A DNA stretch of 64,000 nucleotides from Janthinobacterium sp. J1-1 (GTDB lineage Bacteria; Pseudomonadota; Gammaproteobacteria; Burkholderiales; Burkholderiaceae_D). Location of the stretch: the NCBI RefSeq assembly GCF_030944405.1, contig NZ_CP132339.1, forward strand, positions 3,100,001-3,164,000, read 5' to 3'. The notes under the pieces are model-generated. The model was not told the DNA's origin, did no database searches, and saw only the letters and a list, made by a program, of their open reading frames with translations. Of the stretch, positions 1 through 11,565 are shown piece after piece (position 1 is the stretch's first letter; each line of letters opens with the position of its first letter). A program made the translations under genes and the position numbers.

Positions 1-321
1 CTTGTCGGCCTCGGTGTCGGCATCGCGCCCCAGGTCCTGGGCCGCATCCTGGGCCCTCACCGGCCTGACGCAGCAAAACTCTCCCCGTACGAATGTGGTT
101 TTGAGGCATTCGAAGACGCGCGCATGAAATTTGATGTGCGCTACTATCTGGTTGCAATCCTGTTTATTTTGTTCGATCTGGAAACGGCATTCTTTTTCCC
201 GTGGGGCGTGGCAATGCGCGACCTGGGCTGGGCCGGTTTCGTCACGATGATGGTGTTTATCGCCGAATTCGCGGTCGGATTTTGGTACATTTGGAAGAAA
301 GGTGCCCTTGACTGGGAATAA
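1..321 (+). CDS. nuoA: NADH-quinone oxidoreductase subunit A (5' truncated by window edge)
   Basis: Membrane-arm subunit of respiratory complex I, which couples NADH:quinone electron transfer to proton export. The frame is open from base 1, so the first residues (start and first membrane helix) lie outside the window. An internal ATG at 124 is not the true start, because conserved family sequence precedes it: the loop SPYECGFE, with the NuoA cysteine, lies just upstream. It is followed by two hydrophobic helices separated by the conserved acidic turn FDLETAF. It heads the nuo operon, with nuoB 3 nt downstream. The assignment is secure; only the N-terminus is missing. Confidence 0.97.
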   Translation, partial: LVGLGVGIAPQVLGRILGPHRPDAAKLSPYECGFEAFEDARMKFDVRYYLVAILFILFDLETAFFFPWGVAMRDLGWAGFVTMMVFIAEFAVGFWYIWKKGALDWE

Positions 322-324
322 GCC

Positions 325-801
325 ATGGCTATTGAAGGCGTATTAAGCGAAGGTTTCATCACCACCTCGGCCGACAAGCTGATCAACTGGGCGCGTACCG
401 GGTCGATGTTCCCGATGACGTTCGGTCTGGCCTGCTGTGCGGTCGAAATGATGCACGTGGGCGCAGCCCGCTACGACATGGACCGCTTCGGCGTCGTGTT
501 CCGTCCATCGCCGCGTCAGTCCGACGTGATGATCGTTGCAGGCACGTTGTGCAACAAGATGGCGCCGGCACTGCGCAAGGTCTACGACCAGATGGCCGAG
601 CCGCGCTGGGTCATCTCGATGGGTTCCTGCGCCAATGGCGGCGGGTACTACCATTATTCGTATTCCGTGGTGCGCGGTTGCGACCGCATCGTTCCCGTTG
701 ACGTGTATGTGCCTGGCTGCCCTCCGACAGCCGAAGCGCTGCTGTACGGCATCATGCAACTGCAGAACAAGATCAAGCGTACCAGCACGATCGCACGCTA
801 A
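325..801 (+). CDS. nuoB: NADH-quinone oxidoreductase subunit B
   Basis: 158 residues, the usual length. Peripheral-arm subunit that carries the terminal 4Fe-4S cluster N2, which passes electrons to quinone. All four cluster ligands are visible: the tandem pair C37-C38 in [11 protein letters not shown]102 in GSCANGGG and C132 in [11 protein letters not shown]. The start follows nuoA by 3 nt, so translation is probably coupled. Nothing unusual. Confidence 0.98.
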   Translation: MAIEGVLSEGFITTSADKLINWARTGSMFPMTFGLACCAVEMMHVGAARYDMDRFGVVFRPSPRQSDVMIVAGTLCNKMAPALRKVYDQMAEPRWVISMGSCANGGGYYHYSYSVVRGCDRIVPVDVYVPGCPPTAEALLYGIMQLQNKIKRTSTIAR

Positions 802-818
802 CCGGGCCGCTTCAGATT

Positions 819-1412
819 ATGACAACACATTTAGAAGTACTGCAAAACGCCCTCGGCACTGCCCTGGGCGAACGCGTTAGCACGACTGTTGCGCTGGGCG
901 AAGTCACCCTGGTCGTCAAGGCCGAGGACTACCTGGCCGTGATGCAGACCTTGCGCGACGATCCGACCCTGCATTTCGAGCAGATGCTCGACTTGTGCGG
1001 CGTCGACTACCTGACCTATGGCGACGGCGCCTGGACCGGCCTGCGCTATGCGGCCGTGTCGCATTTGCTGTCCGTCAAGCACAACTGGCGCGTGCGCGTG
1101 CGCGTGTTCGCGCCCGACGACGACATGCCGCTGCTGCCGTCGGTGGTGAACATCTGGCGTTCGGTCAACTGGTATGAGCGCGAAGCGTTCGACCTGCTGG
1201 GCATCCTGTTCGAAGGCCATAACGACTTGCGCCGCATCCTGACTGACTACGGTTTCATCGGCCATCCGTTCCGCAAGGACTTCCCGGTCTCCGGCTATGT
1301 CGAGATGCGCTACGACCCGGAACAGAAACGCGTGATTTACCAGCCCGTGACGATCGAGCCGCGGGAAAACGTGCCGCGCGTGATCCGCGAAGAACATTAC
1401 GGGATGAAATAA
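819..1412 (+). CDS. nuoC: NADH-quinone oxidoreductase subunit C
   Basis: 197-residue 30-kDa-type subunit of the complex I connecting module, which packs against NuoD near the quinone site. The family signature [10 protein letters not shown]...GHNDLRRIL is present, followed by GHPFRKDFP near the C-terminus. It is a separate gene rather than the nuoCD fusion seen in enterobacteria, as is normal for betaproteobacteria. Its stop codon overlaps the nuoD start by one base (TAATG), suggesting coupled translation. Confidence 0.98.
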   Translation: MTTHLEVLQNALGTALGERVSTTVALGEVTLVVKAEDYLAVMQTLRDDPTLHFEQMLDLCGVDYLTYGDGAWTGLRYAAVSHLLSVKHNWRVRVRVFAPDDDMPLLPSVVNIWRSVNWYEREAFDLLGILFEGHNDLRRILTDYGFIGHPFRKDFPVSGYVEMRYDPEQKRVIYQPVTIEPRENVPRVIREEHYGMK

Positions 1413-2665
1413 TGGCTGAGATTAAGAATTACACCCTGAACTTTGGGCCGCAGCACCCGGCCGCGCACGGCGTGCTGCGCCTGGTGCTCGAGCTCGATGG
1501 CGAAGTCATCCAGCGTGCCGACCCCCATATCGGCCTGCTGCACCGCGCTACCGAGAAACTGGCCGAACAGAAGACCTATCTGCAATCGGTGCCGTACATG
1601 GACCGTCTCGACTATGTGTCGATGATGTGCAATGAACACGCCTATGTGATGGCGATCGAAAAGCTGCTGGGCCTGGAAGTGCCATTGCGCGCGCAGTACA
1701 TCCGCGTGATGTTCGACGAGATCACCCGCGTGCTGAACCACCTGATGTGGCTGGGCGCGCACGCGCTCGACGTCGGCGCGATGGGCCCGTTCCTGTACTG
1801 CTTCCGCGACCGCGAAGACCTGTTCGACTGCTACGAGGCGGTATCGGGCGCGCGCATGCATGCGGCCTACTACCGTCCGGGCGGCGTCTATCGCGACCTG
1901 CCGGACGCGATGCCGCAGCACAAGGCCTCGATCATCCGCAACGCCAAGGCGATTGCCAAGCTGAACGAAAACCGCCAGGGCTCCTTGCTGGACTTCATCG
2001 AAGACTTCACGCGCCGTTTCCCGACCTATGTCGACGAATACGAAACCTTGCTGACCGACAACCGTATCTGGAAACAGCGTACCGTCGGCATCGGCGTGGT
2101 GTCGCCGGAAGATGCGCTGGCCATGGGCTTTACCGGCGCCATGCTGCGCGGCTCGGGCGTGCAGTGGGACTTGCGCAAGCAGCAGCCGTACGAAGTGTAC
2201 GACCTGATGGACTTCGACATTCCTGTCGGCACCAACGGCGATTGCTACGACCGCTACCTGGTGCGCGTGGAAGAGCTGCGCCAGTCGAACCGCATCATCA
2301 AGCAGTGCGTCGAGTGGCTGCGCAACAATCCGGGTCCTGTCATGACCAGCAACCGCAAGGTGGCGCCTCCGGGCCGGGTCGACATGAAGACCAACATGGA
2401 ATCGTTGATTCACCACTTCAAGCTGTTTACCGAAGGATTCCACGTGCCGCCGGGCGAAGCCTACAGCGCGGTCGAACATCCGAAAGGCGAGTTCGGCATT
2501 TACCTGGTATCCGATGGCGCCAACAAGCCGTACCGCATGAAGCTGCGGGCACCCGATTATGCGCACTTGCAGTCGCTCGACGAAATGGCGCGTGGACACA
2601 TGATTGCCGACGCCGTGACCATCATCGGTACGCAAGACATCGTGTTCGGCAGTATTGACCGCTAA
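1412..2665 (+). CDS. nuoD: NADH-quinone oxidoreductase subunit D
   Basis: 417-residue 49-kDa-type subunit that forms most of the quinone cavity with NuoB. It begins with the conserved [15 protein letters not shown], which contains the quinone-site histidines. [16 protein letters not shown], the conserved SNRIIKQC region and the C-terminal DIVFGSIDR ending follow. No cluster ligands are expected. It overlaps nuoC by one base, and nuoE starts 12 nt later. Confidence 0.98.
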   Translation: MAEIKNYTLNFGPQHPAAHGVLRLVLELDGEVIQRADPHIGLLHRATEKLAEQKTYLQSVPYMDRLDYVSMMCNEHAYVMAIEKLLGLEVPLRAQYIRVMFDEITRVLNHLMWLGAHALDVGAMGPFLYCFRDREDLFDCYEAVSGARMHAAYYRPGGVYRDLPDAMPQHKASIIRNAKAIAKLNENRQGSLLDFIEDFTRRFPTYVDEYETLLTDNRIWKQRTVGIGVVSPEDALAMGFTGAMLRGSGVQWDLRKQQPYEVYDLMDFDIPVGTNGDCYDRYLVRVEELRQSNRIIKQCVEWLRNNPGPVMTSNRKVAPPGRVDMKTNMESLIHHFKLFTEGFHVPPGEAYSAVEHPKGEFGIYLVSDGANKPYRMKLRAPDYAHLQSLDEMARGHMIADAVTIIGTQDIVFGSIDR

Positions 2666-2677
2666 GAGGCAAAAAGT

Positions 2678-3157
2678 ATGTTGTTATCAGAGCAATGCTA
2701 TAAAAAAATTGATCGCGAGCTGGCCAAGTACCCGGCCGACCAGCGTCAGTCGGCCGTGATGGCCGCGCTGGCCCACGCCCAGGATGAACTGGGCTGGCTG
2801 GCGCCGGAAACCATGAAGGAACTGGCCGACTACATCCGCATGCCGGCGATTGCCGTGCAGGAAGTGGCGACGTTCTACAATATGTACAACGTGAAACCGG
2901 TCGGCAAGCACAAGATCACCGTGTGCACCAACCTGCCATGCGCCCTGTCGGGCGGCGTGCGCGCTGCGGAATACCTGAAGCAGAAGCTGGGCATCGATTT
3001 CCGCGAAACCACCCCGGACGGCCAGTTCACGCTGGTCGAAGGCGAGTGCATGGGCGCTTGCGGCGATGCGCCTGTCCTGCTGGTCAGTAATAAAACCATG
3101 TGCAGCTGGATGTCGAACGAGAAGATCGACGCCATGCTGGAGGAACTCAAGAAATGA
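2678..3157 (+). CDS. nuoE: NADH-quinone oxidoreductase subunit E
   Basis: 159-residue 24-kDa-type subunit of the NADH dehydrogenase module with a thioredoxin-like fold. It binds the 2Fe-2S cluster N1a through C83, C88, C124 and C128, all present (CTNLPC and GECMGAC). A good ribosome site (AGAGGC) lies about 12 nt upstream. Its last bases overlap nuoF as ATGA, so NuoE and NuoF, which dock together in the N-module, are probably made in equal amounts. Confidence 0.98.
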   Translation: MLLSEQCYKKIDRELAKYPADQRQSAVMAALAHAQDELGWLAPETMKELADYIRMPAIAVQEVATFYNMYNVKPVGKHKITVCTNLPCALSGGVRAAEYLKQKLGIDFRETTPDGQFTLVEGECMGACGDAPVLLVSNKTMCSWMSNEKIDAMLEELKK

Positions 3158-4449
3158 CGTCACTCCACAACCGCCATATCGATCCATTGATCCTGAAGGA
3201 TCTGGATGGCAAGAACTGGCATTTGCAAGACTATGTGAACCGCGGTGGCTATTCGGCCCTGCGCCGCATCCTGGAAGAGAAGATCACGCCGGAACAGATC
3301 ATCGCCGACCTCAAGGCCTCGTCCTTGCGCGGCCGTGGCGGCGCGGGTTTCCCTACCGGCCTGAAGTGGAGCTTCATGCCGCGCCAGTTCCCGGGACAGA
3401 AATACCTCGTCTGCAATACAGATGAAGGCGAACCGGGCACTTTCAAGGACCGCGACATCATTCGTTACAATCCCCATGCCCTGATCGAAGGCATGGCCAT
3501 CGGCGCTTACGCGATGGGCATCACCGTGGGCTACAACTACATCCACGGCGAGATCTTCCAGGAATACCTGCGTTTCGAAGAAGCGCTGGAAGAGGCGCGC
3601 GCCGCCGGTTTCCTGGGCGACAAGATCATGGGCAGCGAATTCTCGTTCCAGTTGCATGCGCACCATGGTTATGGCGCCTACATCTGCGGCGAAGAAACCG
3701 CGCTGCTGGAGTCCTTGGAAGGCAAGAAAGGCCAGCCGCGCTTCAAGCCGCCTTTCCCGGCCTCGTTTGGCCTGTACGGCAAGCCGACCACCATCAACAA
3801 CACGGAAACCTTTGCGGCCGTGCCGTTCGTGCTGAACATCGGTCCGGAGAAATACCTGGCGATGGGCAAGCCGAACAACGGCGGCTCGAAGATCTTCTCG
3901 ATCTCGGGTGACGTGGAATTGCCGGGCAACTACGAAGTGCCGCTCGGCACGCCGTTTGCCAAACTGCTGGAACTGGCAGGCGGCATGCGTGGTGGCAAGA
4001 AGATCAAGGCCGTGATTCCTGGCGGCTCGTCCGCGCCGGTGATCCGCGGCGACATCATGATGCAGACCGACCTGGACTACGACTCGATCGCGAAAGCCGG
4101 TTCGATGTTGGGTTCGGGCGCCGTCATCGTGATGGACGAAACACGCTGCATGGTCAAGGCGCTGGAACGCCTGTCCTACTTCTACTTTGAGGAATCGTGC
4201 GGCCAGTGTACGCCTTGCCGTGAAGGCACAGGCTGGATGTACCGCATGGTGCATCGCATCGAGCAGGGGCAGGGTCGTCCAGACGACCTGGACATGCTCA
4301 ACTCGATCGCCGACAACATCCAGGGCCGCACCATTTGCGCGCTGGGCGATGCGGCTGCCATGCCGGTACGGGCCTTCATCAAGCAATTCCGTGAAGAATT
4401 TGAATATCATGTCGAGCACAAGCATTGCTTAGTGCCCGCTTACATCTAA
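3154..4449 (+). CDS. nuoF: NADH-quinone oxidoreductase subunit F
   Basis: 51-kDa-type subunit that binds NADH, FMN and the 4Fe-4S cluster N3; 431 residues. The nucleotide and flavin glycine-rich segment [14 protein letters not shown] lies near residue 60. The N3 ligands are C349, C352 and C355 (ESCGQCTPC) with C395 in TICALGD. An in-frame ATG at 3100 would add 18 residues inside nuoE that do not look like the family. I chose the ATG at 3154, which overlaps the nuoE stop by 4 nt. Confidence 0.97.
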   Translation: MTSLHNRHIDPLILKDLDGKNWHLQDYVNRGGYSALRRILEEKITPEQIIADLKASSLRGRGGAGFPTGLKWSFMPRQFPGQKYLVCNTDEGEPGTFKDRDIIRYNPHALIEGMAIGAYAMGITVGYNYIHGEIFQEYLRFEEALEEARAAGFLGDKIMGSEFSFQLHAHHGYGAYICGEETALLESLEGKKGQPRFKPPFPASFGLYGKPTTINNTETFAAVPFVLNIGPEKYLAMGKPNNGGSKIFSISGDVELPGNYEVPLGTPFAKLLELAGGMRGGKKIKAVIPGGSSAPVIRGDIMMQTDLDYDSIAKAGSMLGSGAVIVMDETRCMVKALERLSYFYFEESCGQCTPCREGTGWMYRMVHRIEQGQGRPDDLDMLNSIADNIQGRTICALGDAAAMPVRAFIKQFREEFEYHVEHKHCLVPAYI

Positions 4450-4471
4450 GCTGCGTCAGGTAACGATCACC

Positions 4472-6805
4472 ATGGTTGAAATCGAAATAGACGGCAAAAA
4501 AGTCGAAGTCCCTGCTGGTAGCATGGTGATGGACGCCGCCAACAAATTGGGAACCTACATTCCGCACTTCTGCTATCACAAGAAATTGTCGATCGCAGCG
4601 AACTGCCGCATGTGCCTGGTCGAAGTGGAAAAGGCGCCCAAGCCTTTGCCCGCTTGTGCGACCCCGGTCAGCGCCGGCATGATCGTGCGCTCCGCCAGCG
4701 ACAAGGCTGTGCAGGCGCAGAAGTCCGTGATGGAATTCCTGTTGATTAACCACCCGCTCGATTGCCCTATCTGCGATCAGGGCGGCGAATGCCAGTTGCA
4801 GGATCTGGCAGTCGGCTACGGCAAGAGCGAATCGCGCTACCAGGAAGACAAGCGCGTCGTGAAACCGAAGGAAGCCGGCCCGCTGGTCTCGATGCAAGAG
4901 ATGGCGCGCTGCATCCAGTGCACCCGCTGCGTACGCTTTGGCCAGGAAGTGGCCGGCGTGATGGAGCTGGGCATGATCGGCCGCGGCGAACACTCGGAAA
5001 TCGTGTCCTTCGTGGGCCAGACGGTCGACTCCGAACTGTCGGGCAACATGATCGACCTGTGCCCGGTGGGTGCCTTGACCTCGAAGCCGTTCCGCTACAG
5101 CGCCCGTACCTGGGAACTGTCGCGCCGCAAATCGGTCAGCCCGCATGACGGCCTGGGCGCCAACCTGATCGTGCAAGTGAAAGCTGGCAAGGTCAAGCGC
5201 GTGCTGCCGCTGGAAAACGACGCCGTCAACGAATGCTGGATCTCGGACAAGGACCGTTTCTCGTATGAAGCGCTGGACAGTGCCGAACGCCTGACCTCGC
5301 CGATGCTGAAACAGGGCAACGAGTGGAAAGAAGTCGATTGGCAAACCGCGCTGGAATACGTGGCGCACGGCCTGAAAAACATCAAGCACGAACATGGCGC
5401 CGACGCCATCGCCGCGCTGGCCACGCCGCACTCGACCGTGGAAGAACTGGTCTTGCTGCAAAAAGTCGTCCACGGTCTCGGTTCCGAGCACGTCGACTTC
5501 CGCCTGCGCCAGCTTGACTTCGCGCTCGACGCGAGTGTGAAACCTTGGCTGGGCATGCCGATCAACGACTTTGGCCAGATCAAGCGCGCCTTCGTCATCG
5601 GCTCCTTCCTGCGCAAGGACCATCCGCTGCTGGCCACCCGCCTGCGCGCCTCGGTCAAGAGCGGCGCCAAGCTGTCGATCCTGCACGCTTCCGACGATGA
5701 TCAGCTGATCACCATCGCCAACAAGATGATCGTTGCGCCGAGCGACTGGCTGGCCGCCTTGTCGGAAGTGGTGGTTGCCGTGGCAAAAGCCAAGGACATC
5801 GCCGCTCCTGCCGGTTTCGACGCCGTCAACGCGTCGGACGTGGCCGTCAATATCGCCGCCAGCCTGATGGCCGGCGACCATGGCGCCATCCTGCTGGGCA
5901 ATGCGGCAACGCAACACCCGCAAGCGTCGCAACTGCATGCTGCCGCGCAATGGATCGCCGAACAGACGGGCGCCACCCTGGGTTACCTGACGGAAGCGGC
6001 CAACACGGTCGGCGCTCACTTGGTCGCCAAGCCGCGCACCAATGTGCAAGCCGCGTTTGCCGTACCGAAAAAAGCCTACGTGCTGCTGCACGCCGAGCCA
6101 GAATTAGATGCCGCCAATCCACAGGCGGCCCGCGCCGCCCTGGACGGCGCCGACATGGTCGTGGCCATGTCCGCCTTCAAGCACGGCATGGATTACGCCG
6201 ATGTCTTGCTGCCGATCGCACCGTTCGCCGAAACCTCGGGCACCTTCGTGAACTGCGAAGGCCGCGCGCAAAGTTTCAATGGCACCGTGAAACCGCTGGC
6301 GGAAACCCGTCCGGCCTGGAAAGTGCTGCGCGTCCTGGGCAATATCCTCGGCCTGCCAGGTTTCGACTACGACACCTCGGAAGCGATCCGCGACGAAGCG
6401 TTTGGCGCCGGCGTGACCGACCTGTCGGCACAGCTGAACAATATCGCCAAGAACGCCCCGGAAGCGGCCGCTTACGCACCGGCCTCGCCTGCGCTGCAAC
6501 GCATCGCCGACGTGCCGATCTATTTCGCCGACGCACTGGTACGCCGCTCCGAGCCTTTGCTGCGCACGGTCGACGGCGCCACGCCGCAAGCCCATTTGTC
6601 GCCAGCACTGGCCGCCAAGCTGGGCATCAAGGCCGGCGACAAGGTCAAGGTCGCGCAGGGCGCGGGCAGCGCCATCCTGGTGGCGGCCATCCATGCCGGC
6701 CTGCCAGCCAATGTGGTGAAAGTGTCGGCGGCGCATGCCTCGACCGCTCGCCTGGGCGGCATGTTCGGTGACATCACAGTTGAAACAGCAGAGGGGAACA
6801 TCTGA
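4472..6805 (+). CDS. nuoG: NADH-quinone oxidoreductase subunit G
   Basis: 777-residue 75-kDa-type subunit, the electron wire of the peripheral arm. The N-terminal ferredoxin-like domain carries 2Fe-2S N1b (C34, C45, C48, C62). The N5 4Fe-4S ligands follow (H94, C98, C101, C107), then the N4 motif [11 protein letters not shown] with a distal DLCPVGAL. The remaining two thirds is the molybdopterin-oxidoreductase-like domain without cofactor. A ribosome site (AGGT) lies about 12 nt upstream. The stop overlaps the nuoH start by one base (TGATG). Confidence 0.97.
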   Translation: MVEIEIDGKKVEVPAGSMVMDAANKLGTYIPHFCYHKKLSIAANCRMCLVEVEKAPKPLPACATPVSAGMIVRSASDKAVQAQKSVMEFLLINHPLDCPICDQGGECQLQDLAVGYGKSESRYQEDKRVVKPKEAGPLVSMQEMARCIQCTRCVRFGQEVAGVMELGMIGRGEHSEIVSFVGQTVDSELSGNMIDLCPVGALTSKPFRYSARTWELSRRKSVSPHDGLGANLIVQVKAGKVKRVLPLENDAVNECWISDKDRFSYEALDSAERLTSPMLKQGNEWKEVDWQTALEYVAHGLKNIKHEHGADAIAALATPHSTVEELVLLQKVVHGLGSEHVDFRLRQLDFALDASVKPWLGMPINDFGQIKRAFVIGSFLRKDHPLLATRLRASVKSGAKLSILHASDDDQLITIANKMIVAPSDWLAALSEVVVAVAKAKDIAAPAGFDAVNASDVAVNIAASLMAGDHGAILLGNAATQHPQASQLHAAAQWIAEQTGATLGYLTEAANTVGAHLVAKPRTNVQAAFAVPKKAYVLLHAEPELDAANPQAARAALDGADMVVAMSAFKHGMDYADVLLPIAPFAETSGTFVNCEGRAQSFNGTVKPLAETRPAWKVLRVLGNILGLPGFDYDTSEAIRDEAFGAGVTDLSAQLNNIAKNAPEAAAYAPASPALQRIADVPIYFADALVRRSEPLLRTVDGATPQAHLSPALAAKLGIKAGDKVKVAQGAGSAILVAAIHAGLPANVVKVSAAHASTARLGGMFGDITVETAEGNI

Positions 6806-7887
6806 TGGCGCTGCCTGAATTTGTAAACGTCATCAATGCCGGCGGTCAAGATTTGCTGGGTGCGACCTGGCCGTTTTTCTGGACCCTGATCAAGATCCTG
6901 TGCGTGCTGCTGCCGCTGATGGGCCTGGTTGCTTACGCCACCCTGTGGGAGCGCAAGCTGATCGGCTGGATCCAGATCCGCGTCGGTCCGAACCGCGTGG
7001 GGCCATTGGGCCTGCTGCAGCCGATCGCCGATGCGCTCAAACTCTTGTTCAAAGAGATCATCATCCCGTCCAAGGCCGCCAAGGGCCTGTTCGTGATCGG
7101 TCCGATCATGACCATCATGCCGGCCTTGGCCGCCTGGTCGGTGGTGCCGTTCGGCCCGGAAGCGGTGCTGGCCAATGTCAACGCCGGCCTGCTGTTGCTG
7201 CTGGCGATCACTTCGATGGAAGTCTACGGCATCATCATCGCCGGCTGGGCCTCGAACTCGAAGTACTCGTTCATGGGCGCCATGCGCGCCTCGGCACAGA
7301 TGATCTCGTATGAAATCCCGATGGGTTTCGTGATGGTGATCGTGCTGATGGTGTCGGGCAGCCTGAACTTCATCGACATCGTCGGCGGCCAGCAGATCGG
7401 CTACTTCGCTGAAAAAGGCGTGAATTTCCTGTCGTGGAACTGGCTGCCGCTGCTGCCGATGTTCGTCATCTACCTGGTGTCGGGCTTGGCTGAAGCCAAC
7501 CGCCACCCGTTCGACGTGGTCGAAGGCGAGTCGGAAATCGTGGCCGGCCACATGGTCGAGTATTCGGGCATGGCCTACGCCATGTTCATGCTGGCCGAAT
7601 ACGCCAACATGATCCTGATCGGCGCGCTGGCGTCGATCATGTTCCTGGGCGGCTGGTCCGCACCGTTTGCCTTCCTCGAATTCTGGGGCGGTTTCGGCGG
7701 CTTCTTCTGGCTGTTTGCAAAAACCTTCTTCATCGTGTCGCTGTTCGTCTGGGTGCGTGGTACTTTCCCCCGCTACCGTTATGACCAGATCATGCGCCTC
7801 GGTTGGAAAGTGTTTATCCCGTTGACGCTGGTCTACCTGGTCTTCGTCGCTGCCTGGATGCAGACATCCTGGAATATTTGGAAGTAA
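6805..7887 (+). CDS. nuoH: NADH-quinone oxidoreductase subunit H
   Basis: 360-residue membrane subunit at the junction of the two arms of complex I, with about eight hydrophobic helices. Signature loops are present: [23 protein letters not shown] near the N-terminus and the acidic loop [22 protein letters not shown], which lines the quinone channel. Overlaps nuoG by one base. Nothing unusual. Confidence 0.97.
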   Translation: MALPEFVNVINAGGQDLLGATWPFFWTLIKILCVLLPLMGLVAYATLWERKLIGWIQIRVGPNRVGPLGLLQPIADALKLLFKEIIIPSKAAKGLFVIGPIMTIMPALAAWSVVPFGPEAVLANVNAGLLLLLAITSMEVYGIIIAGWASNSKYSFMGAMRASAQMISYEIPMGFVMVIVLMVSGSLNFIDIVGGQQIGYFAEKGVNFLSWNWLPLLPMFVIYLVSGLAEANRHPFDVVEGESEIVAGHMVEYSGMAYAMFMLAEYANMILIGALASIMFLGGWSAPFAFLEFWGGFGGFFWLFAKTFFIVSLFVWVRGTFPRYRYDQIMRLGWKVFIPLTLVYLVFVAAWMQTSWNIWK

Positions 7888-7901
7888 GAGAGTGCATACG
7901 A

Positions 7902-8390
7902 ATGGATAAGGTAAAAGATTTTTTCAGCAGCCTCCTGTTAGGCGAGCTGATCAAGGGCATGGCGCTGACTGGCAAGTACATGTTTTCGCGCAAGATCACG
8001 GTGCAATTCCCGGAAGAGAAGACACCGATCTCGCCGCGTTTCCGTGGCTTGCACGCGCTGCGCCGCTACCCGAACGGCGAGGAACGTTGCATCGCCTGCA
8101 AACTGTGCGAAGCGGTTTGCCCGGCGATGGCCATCACGATCGAATCGGAGCAGCGTGACGACGGTTCGCGCCGTACCACGCGCTACGATATCGATTTGAC
8201 CAAGTGCATCTTCTGCGGTTTCTGCGAAGAGTCCTGCCCGGTCGATTCGATCGTCGAAACGCACGTGCTGGAATACCACGGCGAGAAACGCGGCGATTTG
8301 TATTACACGAAAGAGATGTTGCTGGCCGTGGGCGATCGTTATGAAAACGAAATCGCCGCCGCACGCGCCGCCGACGCACCTTATCGCTGA
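7902..8390 (+). CDS. nuoI: NADH-quinone oxidoreductase subunit I
   Basis: 162-residue 8Fe ferredoxin-like subunit carrying the clusters N6a and N6b. Two CxxCxxCxxxCP motifs are complete: C63/C66/C69/C73 and C102/C105/C108/C112. The reading frame is open upstream into nuoH, but those residues do not resemble the family. The ATG at 7902, whose product begins MDKVKDFF, gives the usual length and follows nuoH by 14 nt. Confidence 0.97.
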   Translation: MDKVKDFFSSLLLGELIKGMALTGKYMFSRKITVQFPEEKTPISPRFRGLHALRRYPNGEERCIACKLCEAVCPAMAITIESEQRDDGSRRTTRYDIDLTKCIFCGFCEESCPVDSIVETHVLEYHGEKRGDLYYTKEMLLAVGDRYENEIAAARAADAPYR

Positions 8391-8395
8391 TGGAT

Positions 8396-8420
8396 GCGCC
8401 GTAGCCCCTGGCTGCGGCGC
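8396..8420 (+). other. Intra-operon hairpin between nuoI and nuoJ
   Basis: GCGCCG and CGGCGC arms enclose a second complementary pair AGCC/GGCT with a 3-nt loop, giving a nearly continuous 10-bp GC-rich stem. It lies in the 65-nt nuoI-nuoJ gap, the longest gap within the nuo operon here. No T-run follows, so it is not a standard terminator. It may be an mRNA processing or stability element; that role is inferred. Confidence 0.5.
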
Positions 8421-8455
8421 GCCCCTCGTTCATCTGTACGTCTATTGGGTTTTTT

Positions 8456-9085
8456 ATGGACTTTAAAACAATTTTGTTTTACGCCTTTTCGCTGATCTTG
8501 ATCCTGGCAGCGACGCGCGTCATCACGGCCCGTAATCCGGTCCACGCAGTACTGTTCCTGGTGCTGTCCTTCTTTTCCGCGGCAGGCATCTGGATGCTGC
8601 TGCAAGCTGAATTCCTGGCCATCGTGCTGGTGTTGGTGTATGTCGGCGCCGTGATGGTGCTGTTCCTGTTCGTGGTCATGATGCTCGATATCAATATCGA
8701 CCGCATGCGCGAAGGATTCTGGGGCTATCTGCCTTTGTCCGTGACGGTGGGCGTGATCATCGTGCTGGAAATGGCCGCCGTGCTGTGGCATGGTTTCCGC
8801 AACTTCTCGCCGAGCATCGCACCGGCCAACATCAACCTGGGCGGCACCAAGGAATTGGGCCTGCTGATCTACACCCAGTATGTGTTTGCCTTTGAAATCG
8901 CCGCTGTGGTGCTGCTGGTGGCCATCGTTGCCGCGGTTGCACTGACGTTGCGCAAGCGCAAGGACACCAAGCATTTTGCTCCTGGCGATGCCGTACGCGT
9001 CAAGCGTAACGACCGCCTGAAGATCATCAAGATGGATCCGGTCGTCGAGCGTCCTGCGGCGCCGGAAGTTAAGGAGACACCATGA
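8456..9085 (+). CDS. nuoJ: NADH-quinone oxidoreductase subunit J
   Basis: 209-residue membrane subunit next to NuoH and NuoK, with about five hydrophobic helices. The start region ([34 protein letters not shown]) and the helix [26 protein letters not shown] are family features. The second of these contains the conformationally active TM3 segment. The stop overlaps the nuoK start as ATGA. Confidence 0.97.
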   Translation: MDFKTILFYAFSLILILAATRVITARNPVHAVLFLVLSFFSAAGIWMLLQAEFLAIVLVLVYVGAVMVLFLFVVMMLDINIDRMREGFWGYLPLSVTVGVIIVLEMAAVLWHGFRNFSPSIAPANINLGGTKELGLLIYTQYVFAFEIAAVVLLVAIVAAVALTLRKRKDTKHFAPGDAVRVKRNDRLKIIKMDPVVERPAAPEVKETP

Positions 9086-9390
9086 CACTTACGCTCACAC
9101 ACTTTTTGGTCCTGGGCGCGATCCTGTTCGCAATCTCGATCGTCGGTATTTTCCTGAACCGCAAGAACATCATCGTATTGCTGATGGCAATCGAATTGAT
9201 GCTGCTGGCGGTGAACATGAACTTCATCGCGTTTTCCCATTTCCTGGGTGACGCGGCCGGTCAGATCTTCGTTTTCTTCATCCTGACGGTTGCCGCCGCT
9301 GAGTCGGCTATCGGTCTGGCTATTCTGGTGGTGATGTTCCGTAATCTGGATACCATCAACGTCGAAGACCTGGACAGCCTCAAAGGCTGA
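9082..9390 (+). CDS. nuoK: NADH-quinone oxidoreductase subunit K
   Basis: 102-residue antiporter-like small membrane subunit (MrpC-like) with three helices. Two conserved buried glutamates of the family are visible, in [11 protein letters not shown] and in [11 protein letters not shown]. The ATG overlaps the nuoJ stop by 4 nt. Length is standard. Confidence 0.97.
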   Translation: MTLTLTHFLVLGAILFAISIVGIFLNRKNIIVLLMAIELMLLAVNMNFIAFSHFLGDAAGQIFVFFILTVAAAESAIGLAILVVMFRNLDTINVEDLDSLKG

Positions 9391-9436
9391 TGTTTTTCAG
9401 ACTCGATCTCTCGAATAATAACGATTAAGGTTCATC

Positions 9437-11536
9437 ATGGCGGGGCAACTCCTCAACCCTAACCTCCTTCTTGCCGTACCGCTGGCGCCGCTGGCCGGTG
9501 CCGCGATTGCAGGTTTGCTTGGCACCCAGTTCCTGGGTAATTTGGTCGGTCGCAAGACGTCGCATACCGCGACGATCCTGGGCGTACTGATCGCGTTCAT
9601 CCTGTCCGTGCAGACGCTGCTGGCAGTGATGGACGGCGCGACATTCAATGGCACGATCTATAACTGGATGACGATCGGCACCCTGAAGATGGAAGTCGGC
9701 TTCCAGATCGATTCGCTGTCGGCGATGATGATGTGCGTGGTCACCTTTGTCTCGCTGATGGTGCACATCTACACGATCGGCTACATGAAGGACGACGAAG
9801 GCTACAACCGCTTCTTCGCCTACATCTCGCTGTTCACCTTCTCGATGCTGATGCTGGTCATGGCCAACAACTTCCTGCAACTGTTCTTCGGTTGGGAAGC
9901 CGTGGGCCTGGTCTCGTATCTGCTGATCGGTTTCTGGTACCAGCGTCCGACCGCCATCGTGGCCAACATGAAAGCGTTCCTGGTCAACCGCGTGGGCGAC
10001 TTCGGCTTTATCCTGGGCATCGGCCTGCTGCTGGCCTACGCCGGCACCATGAACTACCAGGAAGTATTCGCCAAGAAAGACGAACTGGCTTTGTTGAGCC
10101 TGCCGGGTACCGACTGGGCCCTGCTGACGGTTGCCTGCATCTGCCTGTTCATCGGCGCGATGGGCAAGTCGGCGCAGTTCCCGCTGCACGTGTGGCTGCC
10201 TGACTCGATGGAAGGTCCTACCCCGATCTCGGCACTGATCCACGCCGCGACGATGGTGACGGCCGGTATCTTCATGGTCTCGCGCATGTCGCCGCTGTTC
10301 GAATTGTCCGACACGGCCTTGTCCTTCATCTTGGTGATCGGTTCCATCACGGCGCTGTTCATGGGTTTCCTGGGCATCATCCAGAACGACATCAAGCGCG
10401 TGGTTGCTTACTCGACCCTGTCGCAGCTCGGCTACATGACCGTCGCGCTCGGCTCGTCGGCCTACTCGGTGGCCGTGTTCCATCTGATGACCCACGCATT
10501 CTTCAAGGCACTGCTGTTCCTGGGCGCCGGTTCCGTCATCATCGGCATGCACCATGACCAGGACATTCGCAACATGGGTGGCCTGCGCAAATACATGCCG
10601 ATCACCTGGATCACCTCGCTGGTCGGTTCGCTGGCCCTGATCGGTACGCCGCTGTTCTCCGGTTTCTACTCGAAAGACAGCATTATCGAAGCGGTCGAAG
10701 CGACCCATATCTGGGGTGCTGGCTTTGCCCAGTTCGCCGTGCTGGCTGGCGTGTTCGTCACCGCCTTCTACTCGTTCCGCATGTATTTCCTGGTCTTCCA
10801 CGGCAAGGAACGTTTCGGCCAGGCGCATGCGCACGGTCACGATGATCACCATGCACCGAAGGCTGCCCACGGCGCCCACGGTGACGCGCATGACGACCAT
10901 CATGAAGAGGAAGAAGACGACCACGCCCACCACGGCCTGGCGCCTGGCCAGAAACCGCATGAATCGCCATTCGTGGTCTGGTTCCCGCTGGTGATGCTGG
11001 CGATTCCTTCGCTGATGATCGGTTACTTCACCATCGGCCCGATGCTGCATGGCGACTTCTTCAAGGGCGTGATCTTTGTCGGCGAAAACCATCCTGCGAT
11101 GGAAGAGTTGTCGCATGAGTTCCACGGTGCGATGGCGATGGCCATCCACGGCCTGTCGACGGCGCCGTTCTGGCTGGCCCTGTCCGGCGTGGTGGCGGCT
11201 TACTACTGCTACATGATCAACCCGCGCGTACCGGCCTGGTTCTTCGCCAAGTTCCACGCGATCCACACCCTGCTGGACAACAAGTACTACATGGACAAGT
11301 TCAATGAAGTCGTGTTTGCCGGCGGCGCCCGCGTGTTGGGCAATGGCCTGTGGAACTTCGGTGACAAGAAGCTCATCGACGGTCTGCTGGTCAATGGCAG
11401 CGCCAAGCTGGTGGGCTGGATCTCGTCGCTGTCGCGTGGTTTGCAGACGGGTTACATCTACCACTACGCGTTCGTGATGATCCTCGGCGTGCTCGGCGCC
11501 CTGATCTATTTCCTGCCATTCTGGCCCGCTAAGTAA
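9437..11536 (+). CDS. nuoL: NADH-quinone oxidoreductase subunit L
   Basis: 699-residue distal proton-pumping subunit of the Mrp-antiporter type, longer than the roughly 610-residue enterobacterial protein. The antiporter core is clear (FFGWEAVGLVSYLLIGFW; GKSAQFPLHVWLPDSMEGPTPISALIHAATMVTAG). Residues about 464-499 form a loop rich in histidine and acidic residues (13 His and 11 Asp/Glu of 36), which accounts for part of the extra length. The C-terminal lateral helix and final membrane anchor follow. It starts 46 nt after nuoK. Confidence 0.97.
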   Translation: MAGQLLNPNLLLAVPLAPLAGAAIAGLLGTQFLGNLVGRKTSHTATILGVLIAFILSVQTLLAVMDGATFNGTIYNWMTIGTLKMEVGFQIDSLSAMMMCVVTFVSLMVHIYTIGYMKDDEGYNRFFAYISLFTFSMLMLVMANNFLQLFFGWEAVGLVSYLLIGFWYQRPTAIVANMKAFLVNRVGDFGFILGIGLLLAYAGTMNYQEVFAKKDELALLSLPGTDWALLTVACICLFIGAMGKSAQFPLHVWLPDSMEGPTPISALIHAATMVTAGIFMVSRMSPLFELSDTALSFILVIGSITALFMGFLGIIQNDIKRVVAYSTLSQLGYMTVALGSSAYSVAVFHLMTHAFFKALLFLGAGSVIIGMHHDQDIRNMGGLRKYMPITWITSLVGSLALIGTPLFSGFYSKDSIIEAVEATHIWGAGFAQFAVLAGVFVTAFYSFRMYFLVFHGKERFGQAHAHGHDDHHAPKAAHGAHGDAHDDHHEEEEDDHAHHGLAPGQKPHESPFVVWFPLVMLAIPSLMIGYFTIGPMLHGDFFKGVIFVGENHPAMEELSHEFHGAMAMAIHGLSTAPFWLALSGVVAAYYCYMINPRVPAWFFAKFHAIHTLLDNKYYMDKFNEVVFAGGARVLGNGLWNFGDKKLIDGLLVNGSAKLVGWISSLSRGLQTGYIYHYAFVMILGVLGALIYFLPFWPAK

Positions 11537-11565
11537 GCTGACCTGATAAAAGAATACTGAGAACC

